From: Bacillota bacterium | Lineage (GTDB): Bacteria; Bacillota; UBA4882; UBA8346 | DNA length: 64,000 nucleotides | Assembly (NCBI GenBank): GCA_023400055.1 | Contig: JAEXFN010000035.1 | Location: forward strand, 1-64,000 | Direction of reading: 5' to 3' | Part shown: positions 1 through 8,396 of the stretch, piece by piece | Layout of the letters: each line of letters begins with the position of its first letter | Numbering within the stretch: position 1 is the first letter of the stretch | Program-made: the position numbers and the translations under genes | The notes under the pieces: model-generated | Told to the model about the DNA's origin: nothing | Seen by the model: the letters and a program-made list of their open reading frames with translations, nothing else | Database searches by the model: none

Positions 1-450
1 AGAAAGAGCGCCTCTCTCTCGCTCTCCCCGGCCTAACCTCATTGTCTGAACCAGGATTAGTCAAGATTTTGCGGATTAAAAGGATTTAAATCAGTGCAAC
101 AAATAGTCATTTACGCTCAAATTCTCCCCCCCAATCCGGCACGATGCCGGATGCGCGGAATCGATACAGGATGTATCATTGACGTCGCCATCGGAGCATC
201 CCCAAGCAACACCGCCACGGATGGCAATTCCAGCGGTGAGGGACCCGCGACTCGGAGGAGCGGGATTGGGGGTCAAGGGGGCAATCGCCCCTTGCGGTGG
301 GGGTACCGGCCTAGGGGGTTTGCCGCCAAACCCCCTGGCCGTCTTTCGCACAGGATTTAAGTTGGATAGACATTCAATAGACAATCTTTCATTTCACCAA
401 AATTCTTTTATAGCGGAACTGTTACTGGGCAACCCCGTCGGGTGCTTCAT
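1..450. other. Hairpin-rich intergenic DNA, no gene
   Basis: No convincing coding region. Positions 11-30 carry CCTCTCTCTCGCTCTCCCCG, which also occurs at 36355-36374 and, inverted, at about 36626-36643. GC-rich hairpins follow: CAAGGGG/CCCCTTG at 274-294 and AGGGGGTTTG/CAAACCCCCT at 313-336. The ORFs spanning this stretch look like by-products of the repeats. Confidence 0.5.
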
Positions 451-478
451 AAAGAAAAGAGGCCTTAACGGCCTCTTT
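451..478 (-). terminator. Rho-independent terminator of clpP
   Basis: A perfect 9-bp stem (AAAGAGGCC at 56-64 of this line, GGCCTCTTT at 470-478) has a 5-nt loop. Read on the minus strand it is followed by TTTTCTTT. It sits 10 bp beyond the clpP stop. Confidence 0.85.
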
Positions 479-487
479 AGCAATTTT

Positions 488-1072
488 CTAACGGATCTCC
501 TGCAACGTAGAGATAATATTCGTCACGATTCCGTACTCCTTGGCTTCGGAAGGGCTCATCCAGAAGTTCCGGTCCGTATCATGCTCCACTTTCTCCAGCG
601 ACTGGCCGGTGGCTTCGCTGATGATCCGGTTAACCCGCTTACGCATCTTGATCAATTCCTGAGCTTCAATATTGATATCCGCCGCCTGGCCATGAACCCC
701 GCCGGCCGGCTGATGGATCAAATAGCGCGTATTCGGCAGCGAATAGCGGTCTTCCTTGTTGGCTCCCAGGTAAATCGTGATCGCCGCGCTGGCCACCCAA
801 CCGGTGCCGATGACGATGACCCGGGGCCTCACAAACTGAAACATATCGTGAATGGTATCGCCGGATTCCACGTGGCCGCCCTGGGAATTGATGAACACCT
901 TGATCGGGTCATCCGAAAGCTCCTGCAGGAACAGCAGTTGCTGGATGGTTTTTTCGGCCAGCTTCTGGTTGATCTCCCCGGCTATGGTGATCGACCTGGT
1001 CTTGGCCAGGATGTCGTAGAATTTATCCCCTTGCATGGCTACTTCGACCTCGGCTACTTCTTCATTTAACAT
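488..1072 (-). CDS. clpP: ATP-dependent Clp protease proteolytic subunit (ClpP-type)
   Basis: Serine peptidase of the ClpP family, which forms a tetradecameric chamber fed by a Clp ATPase. About 194 aa, normal length. The nucleophile lies in GWVASAAI, the histidine in YLIHQPAGG and the aspartate in EHDTDRNFWMS, so the triad looks complete. The GWVAS variant, in place of GQAAS, resembles ClpP2-like paralogues rather than the canonical enzyme. The ATG at 1072 is preferred because AGGAAGG precedes it; a GTG at 1084 is in frame but too close to that site. No clpX or trigger-factor gene is adjacent, and the gene has its own terminator. The family call is solid; whether this is the main housekeeping ClpP is not. 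Confidence 0.92.
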   Translation of the reverse strand: MLNEEVAEVEVAMQGDKFYDILAKTRSITIAGEINQKLAEKTIQQLLFLQELSDDPIKVFINSQGGHVESGDTIHDMFQFVRPRVIVIGTGWVASAAITIYLGANKEDRYSLPNTRYLIHQPAGGVHGQAADINIEAQELIKMRKRVNRIISEATGQSLEKVEHDTDRNFWMSPSEAKEYGIVTNIISTLQEIR

Positions 1073-1130
1073 CGACTGAATCACCTTCCTAAAATTGTGT
1101 TCCGGTTTGCGGATAGGATTAAGATTAAAA

Positions 1131-1149
1131 TGTACATTCGGTACATTCG
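1131..1149. repeat. Tandem 9-bp repeat in the clpP leader
   Basis: GTACATTCG occurs twice head to tail (1132-1140 and 1141-1149), about 60 bp upstream of clpP. It could be a regulator site. It does not match the CtsR heptad or CIRCE. The rest of 1073-1310 shows no gene and no clear promoter. Confidence 0.35.
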
Positions 1150-1310
1150 CTATCCTTTCCTATTCACCTGCCGCGATTTTTCTACAATCTGGATCGCTGC
1201 TTTCCCGAATGTTGCAATCATTATCCATCATACATCCAATGTGCCCTTTTTCCTTCTTTTCATGCCGATTCTCTACCGGCTTCGTTAAAAGAACACCCGC
1301 TCGCAACCCA

Positions 1311-1357
1311 AACAAAAAGCGGCCGTCCCGGGGAAAATCGCTCCGGCACAGCCGCTT
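1311..1357 (-). terminator. Terminator of the sugar-catabolism operon
   Basis: Stem AAGCGGC (1318-1324) with GCCGCTT (1351-1357) and a structured 26-nt loop. Minus-strand read-out continues into TTTTTGTTT. It lies 25 bp after the isomerase stop and separates the operon from clpP. Confidence 0.75.
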
Positions 1358-1381
1358 GGGAAATCATCCGCGCCCACCCTT

Positions 1382-2140
1382 TTAAACTGAAGCCAGCGCC
1401 GCCAAGTTTCGCAATGTTTCCAGCGGAGGCGCCAATGGGAAATATTCCAAGCCGACATAGCCCTGGTACCCCAAGGCCGCTATCTGTCCCAAGATATTGA
1501 CATAGTTGATCTCGCCGGTTCCCGGTTCGTGGCGGCCCGGCACATCGGCGCAGTGAAAATGGCCGATCGCCCCGATATTGGCGCGGATTGTAGCGGTCAG
1601 GTTCCCTTCGCTGATCTGCTGGTGGTAAATATCGTAGAGCAGCTTCACGGCCGGGCTGCCGACCTCCCGGATGATCGCCAGCGCCTCGGCGGAAGTGGTT
1701 AAAAAGTTACCCGGGTGATCCACCAGGACATTCAGGGGCTCCAAAAGCAGAGTGATCCGAGCCGATTCCGCCAGCGGCGCGGCATCCAGCAGACAGTTCA
1801 CAATGTTCTCATGCTGCGTTTCCCGGGCCATACCCGGCATTGCGTTCCCCGAAGTCACGATCAGCCGGCTGCAGTCCAACTTTTGCGCCACTGCGAGCGA
1901 TGCCTCGATGTCGCGGACAAAATCGCTCCGGCGGGCGGGATCGGTCAGGCCGGAGCCCCCGATGAAAGCGGCCACTTCCAAGCCATACCGTTCCCGGCGC
2001 GCCGATATCCCGGCCAGATCCTTGGTCTGCCACCGCCAGAACTCAAAAGCGCGGATCCCCGTCGCCGCCAGGGCGTCGATCCGTTCCAAAAACGGCTCCT
2101 GCTGAAAGATGGCTTCGATACAGGCACTGAATTTAAGCAT
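1382..2140 (-). CDS. Hydroxypyruvate isomerase-like TIM-barrel protein (Hyi/OtnI family)
   Basis: About 252 aa, the usual size for Hyi-type sugar isomerases of the xylose-isomerase-like TIM-barrel superfamily. Visible metal/catalytic residues are the glutamate in LLLEPLN, the aspartate in LLYDIYHQQ, the histidine in HFHCADVPGRHEPGTGE and the glutamate in VGLEYFP; the YDIYHQQ segment is typical of Hyi. These enzymes interconvert small keto and aldehydo acids, though relatives act on 3-keto sugars. The ATG at 2140 follows GGAGG by 5 nt, so the upstream in-frame ATG at 2158 is not used. It is the last gene of the sugar operon. The true substrate cannot be read from the sequence. Confidence 0.85.
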   Translation of the reverse strand: MLKFSACIEAIFQQEPFLERIDALAATGIRAFEFWRWQTKDLAGISARRERYGLEVAAFIGGSGLTDPARRSDFVRDIEASLAVAQKLDCSRLIVTSGNAMPGMARETQHENIVNCLLDAAPLAESARITLLLEPLNVLVDHPGNFLTTSAEALAIIREVGSPAVKLLYDIYHQQISEGNLTATIRANIGAIGHFHCADVPGRHEPGTGEINYVNILGQIAALGYQGYVGLEYFPLAPPLETLRNLAALASV

Positions 2141-2173
2141 GGCAACCTCCGTAAACATCGCTAAACTAAAATG

Positions 2174-3301
2174 TCAACCGCTATGCGAAAAAATAGTCTC
2201 CGGAACCTGCAAGGGCAAGGGTTCCGGACGGATGCAGGTACTGGACAATGTAACACGTTTTCCTTCCCGGGAAGCCTCTTCAAACGCATGCATGACATCC
2301 AAGACGTGATAGGCCAACCGGCCGTCGGCACGGTGCGGCCTGCCGCTACGCAGCGCCGCAGCCATGTCCGCCAGGCCGATGCCCCGGTTGTTTTCCGTAT
2401 AACCGTAGGCCAATGGGACTTCGCTCCAGCCGGCCGCGCCGTCGCGCTTGATCCGGACCGGCCCCCCGAAGCCGTTGGGATCCGGCAGGCTCAACGTCCC
2501 CGCGGTACCATAGATCTCCAGATTCGGCAACTCCGACGCCTGGATGTCAAAACTGGTGATGATCGTTCCGATGACGTGACTGACAAAGTGGATAATCCCC
2601 ACAATATGGGTGGCTGTCTCCACTTTGATTCTCGTGCCGTACTTCGGCTGGCTCGTAATGAGCCGCTCCGGATAGCTGATAGTGGTCGAGCCAGTGACCT
2701 GGGACACTGGTCCCAGCAAGGCCAGCAGCGCGGTCAAATAATAGGGGCCCATGTCAAACATGGGACCGCCGCCGACTTGATAATAGAATTCCGGGTCGGG
2801 GTGCCAGCGTTCCGGACCGAGGCCCCGCTTCAGACCCATTTTAAACGCGGTTGCCGCGAGGGGTTGCCCGATCCAGCCGTCATCAATCAGTTTGCGGCAG
2901 GTTTGCAGGCCTCCTCCTAAAAAAGTGTCCGGGGCGCAACCGATCCGCAACCCTTTCGTCTCGGCCCGCTCCAGCATCAGCCGCGCCTCTTCTCGGGTGA
3001 TCGCCAACGGTTTCTCGGTGTATAAATGTTTCCCGCTTTCCAGCGCGGCCAGGCCCACGGCGGCATGGGCCTTGGGAACGGTGAGATTGAGGATGATCTC
3101 AATCTCGGGATCGGCCAAGATCTCCGCGACATCGCACGCCTTGGGAATGCCGAACTCCGCCGCCCGGCTCCTGGCCCGGTCACCGTCGAGATCCGCGCAA
3201 GCCGTAACCTCCAGAATGCCGAAATTTTTACACTGGCGCAGATAAGTTTCGCTGATCGTGCCGCAACCGACTACGCCGATTTTTACGGGTCTCTCTATCA
3301 T
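2174..3301 (-). CDS. Gfo/Idh/MocA-family NAD(P)-dependent oxidoreductase
   Basis: About 375 aa. An N-terminal Rossmann fold (KIGVVGCGTISETYL) is followed by the family's EKPLAIT lysine motif near residue 95 and a C-terminal alpha/beta substrate domain (GGGPMFDMGPYYLTALL, with the usual Asp/His region). Members oxidise sugars, cyclitols or glycosides, often at C3. The ATG at 3301 (MIERPVK) follows GAGGAG and puts the Rossmann motif at the N-terminus; the longer ORF would add 16 unlikely residues. It lies between the SDR and isomerase genes of the operon. A Gfo/Idh enzyme next to a TIM-barrel isomerase and VOC proteins suggests oxidation followed by keto-sugar rearrangement, which is an inference. 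Confidence 0.88.
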   Translation of the reverse strand: MIERPVKIGVVGCGTISETYLRQCKNFGILEVTACADLDGDRARSRAAEFGIPKACDVAEILADPEIEIILNLTVPKAHAAVGLAALESGKHLYTEKPLAITREEARLMLERAETKGLRIGCAPDTFLGGGLQTCRKLIDDGWIGQPLAATAFKMGLKRGLGPERWHPDPEFYYQVGGGPMFDMGPYYLTALLALLGPVSQVTGSTTISYPERLITSQPKYGTRIKVETATHIVGIIHFVSHVIGTIITSFDIQASELPNLEIYGTAGTLSLPDPNGFGGPVRIKRDGAAGWSEVPLAYGYTENNRGIGLADMAAALRSGRPHRADGRLAYHVLDVMHAFEEASREGKRVTLSSTCIRPEPLPLQVPETIFSHSG

Positions 3302-3320
3302 CAGGCTATACTCCTCTACT

Positions 3321-3450
3321 AAAAGCCATGGGATAAAGTCTTTTTCCAATCCGAACCGACCGGGAAAGGATTTAACACGACTTTGTCACTTGCTTTGATG
3401 AGCTTTTGTGAACGCCCTGACCTTCGGCAGGCTTTATCACAACGCTTCTA
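3321..3450 (-). repeat. Dispersed palindromic element, copy 1 (inverted)
   Basis: The reverse complement matches the elements at 17771, 17900 and 48371: AAGCGTTGTGATAAA at one end, a central CAAAGCTCA-like block, and GACTTTATCCCATGGCTTT at the other. It fills the gap between the SDR and Gfo/Idh genes and so lies inside an operon. Confidence 0.7.
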
Positions 3451-4182
3451 ATTAAATAAGTACCAAGGCCGTACGGTAAGGTTGTCGATATGAACCCGCT
3501 CAGGCAGCGTAACCAGGAACAGGACGATCTGGGCGATATCGGCGGGCAATAACATTTTGGCCCGGTCCTCGGGAGTGGCCTTCTCTTTGCGGTAATCCCA
3601 AACTGCGGTCTCCACTGGGCCGGGACTCACCGAGCTGATCCGGACTCCGGTCCCGTGATTCTCGGCGATCAAAGCTTCCGTGATCGCCCTTGCGCCATAC
3701 TTAGATGCCGCATAGACACAGTTTTGGGGGAGCGAACGGAACGCCCCGGTCGACAAAATATTAATGATATAACCGTGATTTTGCGCCTGCATCCCCGGCA
3801 GGACGGCCCGGGAAAACAGCAACGTTCCGGTGGTATTGGTAGCCATGACCCTTTCCCACTCCTGAACGTCGACATCTTGGACGGATCGCAGCTCCTTGGT
3901 GATGATCCCGGCTCCGTTCACCAGGATATCGATCTTCCCGTGGACGGATAAAACCTGATCGACCGTCGCCTGTACCTCGTCCGCCTTGGCGACATCGGCC
4001 GGCAGGGCCAACACCGGCTGTTCCGACACGGCCTTGAGGGACTCAAGCGCCTTATCCAGTTTGACGGAATTGCGCGAGACAATGGCCACATGGGCTCCTT
4101 CACTGGCCAGAAGCTCGGCGACGCCAAAGCCGATGCCTTCGCTGCCGCCAGTGATCAGTGCGACTTTCCCAGCGAGTTTCAT
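3448..4182 (-). CDS. Short-chain dehydrogenase/reductase (SDR)
   Basis: Classical SDR of about 244 aa. The cofactor motif is TGGSEGIGFG near residue 10, the structural motif reads VNGAGII in place of NNAG, and the active site is YAASKYG with catalytic Ser upstream (NILSTGAF). The substrate is probably an intermediate of the sugar handled by this operon. The ATG at 4182 has AAAGGA 8 nt upstream. An upstream ATG at 4206 overlaps the preceding VOC stop (ATGA) and cannot be excluded as a coupled start. The C-terminus (RVHIDNLTVRPWYLFN) is typical of this SDR subgroup. Confidence 0.88.
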   Translation of the reverse strand: MKLAGKVALITGGSEGIGFGVAELLASEGAHVAIVSRNSVKLDKALESLKAVSEQPVLALPADVAKADEVQATVDQVLSVHGKIDILVNGAGIITKELRSVQDVDVQEWERVMATNTTGTLLFSRAVLPGMQAQNHGYIINILSTGAFRSLPQNCVYAASKYGARAITEALIAENHGTGVRISSVSPGPVETAVWDYRKEKATPEDRAKMLLPADIAQIVLFLVTLPERVHIDNLTVRPWYLFN

Positions 4183-4202
4183 ATGCAACATCCTTTCCGT
4201 TT

Positions 4203-4652
4203 TCATCTTTTTTGAGGATTGGCGGCGGCCGGCTGGATCAGTTCCAGCAGGATGCCGTCGGGGTCATCGAAATAAGTGATTTGCGCGCCGCCCAACAGCG
4301 TCTGGATGGGATAGCGGAAATGGACCCCTTGCTTTTTCAGCCGTTCCACTTCGTGCTGAATATCGTCCACTTCCAGGGCCAAGTGCTTCCAGCCGGCGGT
4401 TTTGTAAGTGGTATAAAACGTAGCATCATCGATGGCCGGCTGATGAAACTGGAAGAATTCGATAATGATGCCATGCAAATTGATGCCGCATACCGATACT
4501 TTGGTGCCGGCCATGCCGAAGATCAGATCGGTCTGTGCGCCTTGCTGCACGCGGTTGGCTTCCCATAAAAGCTCGGCTCCCAAAGTGTTGCAATAAAAAT
4601 CAAGCGTCTTTTGAAGATTTCGGACCGTCATTCCCAAATGGATTGCCCGCAA
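4203..4652 (-). CDS. VOC-superfamily (glyoxalase/dioxygenase fold) protein
   Basis: 149 aa, with two beta-alpha-beta-beta-beta modules. It keeps likely metal ligands: His in AIHLGMTV, His in GWKHLALEV and Glu in GILLELIQP. The fold serves lyases, epimerases and extradiol dioxygenases; here a keto-sugar lyase or epimerase role is possible. It lies between the permease and SDR genes and overlaps the upstream SDR start by ATGA, suggesting translational coupling. It is the one of the operon's three VOC proteins with the most complete metal-site set. Confidence 0.82.
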   Translation of the reverse strand: MRAIHLGMTVRNLQKTLDFYCNTLGAELLWEANRVQQGAQTDLIFGMAGTKVSVCGINLHGIIIEFFQFHQPAIDDATFYTTYKTAGWKHLALEVDDIQHEVERLKKQGVHFRYPIQTLLGGAQITYFDDPDGILLELIQPAAANPQKR

Positions 4653-4736
4653 CTTCGACCCCTCCCGGTATGATTGTTCTCATTCCTTTTCCCTTCAAAT
4701 GAGTTTTGCATCGCGACCGCTCATCCCGTTACCCCA

Positions 4737-5564
4737 TCAACCCTTGGTGGCGCCGGACATCAGGCCGCTGATGAAGAGCTTCTGCAAGGCCAGGAAAAAC
4801 ACGGCGATCGGGATGGTCATGATGAAAGACGCCGCCATGATGCTGCCCCAATCGACATAAAAATCGCTGGCGAATTCGGCCAGGCCGATCGGCAGAGTCA
4901 TGATCCGTTTATCGCTGGCGAACGACAAGGCAAAAATAAACTCGTTCCAGCTGGTAATGAAGGAATAAACCGCCGTGGCGATGATTCCCGGAATCGCGAT
5001 CGGCAAGACGATCCGCGTTAAAACGCCAACCCGGGAACAGCCGTCAATCGCCGCGGCTTCCTCCAGCGCCAGCGGGATCGAGCGGAAATACCCCATAATC
5101 ATCCAGACGCATAGCGGCAGCGTCAGGATGAGATAAGCTAAAATCAGGCCCAGATGCGTATTGATCAGATTCAGCGACCGCAAAACGATGAATAACGGCA
5201 CAATGATTACCGCCGTCGGCAGCATTTGACTGGCCAGAATCGCGGTCTGCAAAAAGCGGCTGCCGCGGAATTGAAAACGGACAAAGCCGTAAGCGCTGAA
5301 TACCGAGAGAATCATCGCCAAAAGGGTCGATCCGGTGGCGATGATCGTGCTGTTGATGAAATATTGCGGAATATTGGAATGATACAGCACCTTGATATAA
5401 TTCTTGAGGGTCGGCGCCTTCGGAATCCAAGCGGGAGGAACCGTATAGAGCTCCCGGATGTCTTTGATCGAAGAAACAAATATCCACAAAAACGGGAACA
5501 GGCAACCGATACAGATGATCAACGCCAACCCGTAGATGACAATTTTCCGGCCGTTGCCCTTCAT
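4737..5564 (-). CDS. CUT1 sugar ABC transporter permease (MalG-like)
   Basis: Inner-membrane permease of about 275 aa with six predicted transmembrane segments. The EAA loop (EEAAAIDGCSRVGVLTRIVLPIAIPGI) contacts the ATPase, and the C-terminal region FISGLMSGATKG is typical of MalG/LacG. It overlaps the upstream permease by ATGA, so the pair is probably translationally coupled. No ATP-binding gene lies in the operon, as in many Bacillota CUT1 systems that share an MsmK-type ATPase encoded elsewhere. Confidence 0.93.
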   Translation of the reverse strand: MKGNGRKIVIYGLALIICIGCLFPFLWIFVSSIKDIRELYTVPPAWIPKAPTLKNYIKVLYHSNIPQYFINSTIIATGSTLLAMILSVFSAYGFVRFQFRGSRFLQTAILASQMLPTAVIIVPLFIVLRSLNLINTHLGLILAYLILTLPLCVWMIMGYFRSIPLALEEAAAIDGCSRVGVLTRIVLPIAIPGIIATAVYSFITSWNEFIFALSFASDKRIMTLPIGLAEFASDFYVDWGSIMAASFIMTIPIAVFFLALQKLFISGLMSGATKG

Positions 5565-6457
5565 ACCACTTGTTCCTCCTTTAATGGTGAAAACACCTTG
5601 ATATAAATGAAGATGATGATCCCGATGACCACAAAAAGGACGATCGACTCGGCCGCCGCCAGGTTAAAATCGAAGTACTGAAAGGCCGTGCGGAAAATAT
5701 GCAGCGGCGCGACCAAGGATTTGTCGGCCGGGCCCCCTTTGGTCATGGTAAAAATAATCGTGATTGCGTTGAATCCCCAGATAGTAAGGACCAGCAATAT
5801 CGATAAGAGGACCGCCCGCAGATGCGGCAGGGTAACATAGCGGATCTCATGCAGGAAATTGGCGCCGTCCACTCGGGCCGCTTCATATAAGGTGGTATCG
5901 ATGCTTTGCAAGCCGGCCAACACCATAACCGCGACAAAGGGAACCATCTTCCAGGTATTTACCACGATCAAGGCCGGCATCACCGTTTTAGGATCGGCCA
6001 GCCAACCCTTATTGACCGTGATCAGGCCGATCTGCTTTAACATGTAATTGATAATTCCGAAATCAGTGTGATACATCCAGGCCCAAGTCGTTGCAGCCAC
6101 CGAAGCCGGAATCACCCAGGGAATCAGGGTGATCCCGCGGACGACGCCCCGACCCGTAAAGGGTTGATTCAGGATTACCCCCACGATAAAACCCAAACCG
6201 ATCTGCAATATCACGGATCCCGCGGTAAAAATAAAGGAATTATTGAATACGCCCCAAATCGACGGATCGCTGAACAGACGGCCGAAATTGCTGGCGCCGA
6301 TAAAGCTGCCGGAGGAACTGGTGATACTTAAAACCAGCGTATAGATTAGCGGATAGATTACAAAGAGGCATAAGACCAGAAAAGTCGGCAAAACAAATAG
6401 CCTACCCAGATAACTGGGGTATATTCGATTGGATTCTCTCAAAAATATCACCCTCAT
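5561..6457 (-). CDS. CUT1 sugar ABC transporter permease (MalF-like)
   Basis: About 298 aa, six transmembrane segments. The EAA loop is YEAARVDGANFLHEIRYVTLPHLR and the N-terminal segment (LGRLFVLPTFLVLCLFVIYPLIYTL) is typical of this family. The start is uncertain. ATG at 6457 is used here, but a TTG at 6442 sits a better distance after GAGGGTGAT. The longer ORF from 6499 has no ribosome binding site. It pairs with the MalG-like permease, with the binding protein encoded 73 bp upstream. Confidence 0.92.
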   Translation of the reverse strand: MRVIFLRESNRIYPSYLGRLFVLPTFLVLCLFVIYPLIYTLVLSITSSSGSFIGASNFGRLFSDPSIWGVFNNSFIFTAGSVILQIGLGFIVGVILNQPFTGRGVVRGITLIPWVIPASVAATTWAWMYHTDFGIINYMLKQIGLITVNKGWLADPKTVMPALIVVNTWKMVPFVAVMVLAGLQSIDTTLYEAARVDGANFLHEIRYVTLPHLRAVLLSILLVLTIWGFNAITIIFTMTKGGPADKSLVAPLHIFRTAFQYFDFNLAAAESIVLFVVIGIIIFIYIKVFSPLKEEQVV

Positions 6458-6529
6458 CTGTTTTTGGTGCAAATTGCGGCGATGGGCCGCAATTTGCACT
6501 CCGGCTAGGTTGGTCGACGGTTTATTTGG

Positions 6530-7780
6530 TTATTTATTGACCGCCAGCGCGTTGTTAATTTGTTGCGCGGCGGCATTCATAGCCGTCTGGGCATTGCTTT
6601 CGCCAAGCAAAACCTTCTGGACGTTATTATAAATAATTTGACTGATCTGGATCCAAGCCTTGGTATTGGGGGCCGGCCGGGCGAACGGCAGCATATCGAT
6701 AAAGCCCTTAAGTTCAGGCGCAGCGAAACGTGGTTCTTTCATCGCCGAATAGGTCGCCGGGAAGGTATCCGTGTAATACGCCGCATTGGCGGGTTTGATC
6801 AAGAATAAGATAAACTTCCATGCCTCTTTGGGATGGGGCGCCTTGGCGGGGATTACGAAATTCCAGCCCCCCAACATCGCGGTCGGTTTCTTACCCTTCG
6901 GCGCCGGAATCGGTCCCACTCCCAGCTCGATATCAGGATTTTCACTCTTGATCGGCGCCAAGTCAGAAGGGCCTTGTTGGTATTGGGCCAACAGTTCGGC
7001 GTCAAACAGTTTCCGTAACGCCAAGCCATCATTCTCCAGGGTTGACGGCGGAGAAACCTTATATTTAGTGAACATTCCGGTGTAAAATTCGACAGCTTTG
7101 ACGGCGGCCGCTTGGTTGATCAGCGCCTTGGAATTATCCTTGGACAAAACCTCGCCGCCATTCATCCAGATCTGAGGCACCAAACGGTAGATCATGTTCC
7201 CGATTTCGCCACCGCCGCAGATCCCATAACCATATTGATCGCCCTTACTCGTCTTTTTGGTAAGCTTCTGCGAATAGGCGATCAATTCATCCCAAGTGAG
7301 CGGAGGACGGTTGGGATCCAATCCAGCTTCCTTGTATAAGCGTTTGTTGTAGATGAGGCCGTGCGCTTCCATACGGTAAGGGATCCCGTAGACTTTATTT
7401 TTGGTCTTGGCCGTCTGCCATCCCACTTTTACAAAATCGGCCACATTCACTTTGGAATCGGCGACCATTTTATCCAGTGCGAGCAATCCGCCCATCTCGG
7501 CATATGGAGTATTCCAGCCGTTTTGAATGTCGATAAGGTCGGGTGCAGACCCCGATTGCAGGGTAATCAAGACCTTATTCTGTAGATCGTTGGCTACCGT
7601 CGTTTGCAGATTGACTTTGATATCCGGGTTCTCGGCTTCGAATTTCTTGATCAACTCTTGCGCCCGGACTTGCCCCCAAATCGGAGACCACCAAGTGATT
7701 TCGACCGGTGCGGCCCATGCCATCGAGAAACAGGCAACCAGCATGGCTAAGAATAACCCGATTTTTACAATTCGCTTCAA
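6530..7780 (-). CDS. Sugar ABC transporter solute-binding protein (family 1)
   Basis: About 416 aa with a Sec signal peptide (MKRIVKIGLFLAMLVACFS, cleavage probably after AWA). There is no lipobox cysteine at the usual site, so anchoring is unclear. The mature domain shows the family pattern: EITWWSPIWG, the region around DLIDIQNGW, GIPYRMEAHGLIYNKRLYKEAGLDP and GGWNFVIPAKAPHPKEAWKFI. It captures the operon's sugar. The start is TTG at 7780 after GAGGGAG; no ATG fits the signal peptide. It lies directly upstream of the two permeases. The ligand is unknown. Confidence 0.92.
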   Translation of the reverse strand: MKRIVKIGLFLAMLVACFSMAWAAPVEITWWSPIWGQVRAQELIKKFEAENPDIKVNLQTTVANDLQNKVLITLQSGSAPDLIDIQNGWNTPYAEMGGLLALDKMVADSKVNVADFVKVGWQTAKTKNKVYGIPYRMEAHGLIYNKRLYKEAGLDPNRPPLTWDELIAYSQKLTKKTSKGDQYGYGICGGGEIGNMIYRLVPQIWMNGGEVLSKDNSKALINQAAAVKAVEFYTGMFTKYKVSPPSTLENDGLALRKLFDAELLAQYQQGPSDLAPIKSENPDIELGVGPIPAPKGKKPTAMLGGWNFVIPAKAPHPKEAWKFILFLIKPANAAYYTDTFPATYSAMKEPRFAAPELKGFIDMLPFARPAPNTKAWIQISQIIYNNVQKVLLGESNAQTAMNAAAQQINNALAVNK

Positions 7781-7881
7781 CTTACTCCCTCACTTTCGTT
7801 TTGTTTCTACTGCGGGGTCAACCAGCCAATCAAGCGCTCCTCTTTTCACTCCCTTCCGGTTTTTATTTTATTTGTATCGCA

Positions 7882-8346
7882 TTAATCGACTTTATCGTTC
7901 TCCAGAAGCTCGATGACGGTCTTCAATTCCTTAACCGCATCGATATAGGCGTACCGGCCGTTTTTGTACTCCCCTTTTTGCAACAGAGGCATATTGTCTC
8001 TTTCCAACAGCATAATCTTCTCTTTCATGCCTTCGATAATAAAGGCAATATGGTGAAATCCCTCGCCCTTTCGGTCCAGATCCTCCCGCCAGGTGCTGGG
8101 CTCATGATCCGGCTCAATCAGTTCGATATCAAGCGAGGGGCCGACCTTGAAAAAAGCCAGTTTGGAACGGGCCTGGGTCGGCTGACCTTTATATTCGGTG
8201 CGGGCAAAATCATAAGGATTGGTCGTTTTAATAAACGGCTTCTCCACCCCTAAGAAATCGGCAAACGCCTGGGCGGCCGTTTCGATATCATTAACTAGAA
8301 AACCGACTTGGGTAACGATGTTCGTGTTGATAACATTCTTTTGCAT
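7882..8346 (-). CDS. VOC-family protein, methylmalonyl-CoA-epimerase-like
   Basis: 154 aa. The architecture follows methylmalonyl-CoA epimerase (VGFLVNDIETAAQAFADFLG; RKGEGFHHIAFII; TVIELLEND). Glutamine replaces the first-strand histidine, while the mid-protein His and the C-terminal Glu remain, so metal binding may be altered. AGAGGG precedes the ATG. It is similar to its upstream neighbour (8397-8846) and both lie between lacI and the binding-protein gene, which suggests duplication within a sugar operon. It is unlikely to be the propionate-pathway enzyme, because no mutase gene is near. Confidence 0.78.
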   Translation of the reverse strand: MQKNVINTNIVTQVGFLVNDIETAAQAFADFLGVEKPFIKTTNPYDFARTEYKGQPTQARSKLAFFKVGPSLDIELIEPDHEPSTWREDLDRKGEGFHHIAFIIEGMKEKIMLLERDNMPLLQKGEYKNGRYAYIDAVKELKTVIELLENDKVD

Positions 8347-8396
8347 TATGTAGCCCTCTTTTCAATATTTTTTCAGTCCGGCTTCAGTGCTGAATT

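Noticed and set aside
179..1069. 296-aa plus-strand ORF
   Set aside because: It is the complement shadow of clpP plus upstream hairpins.
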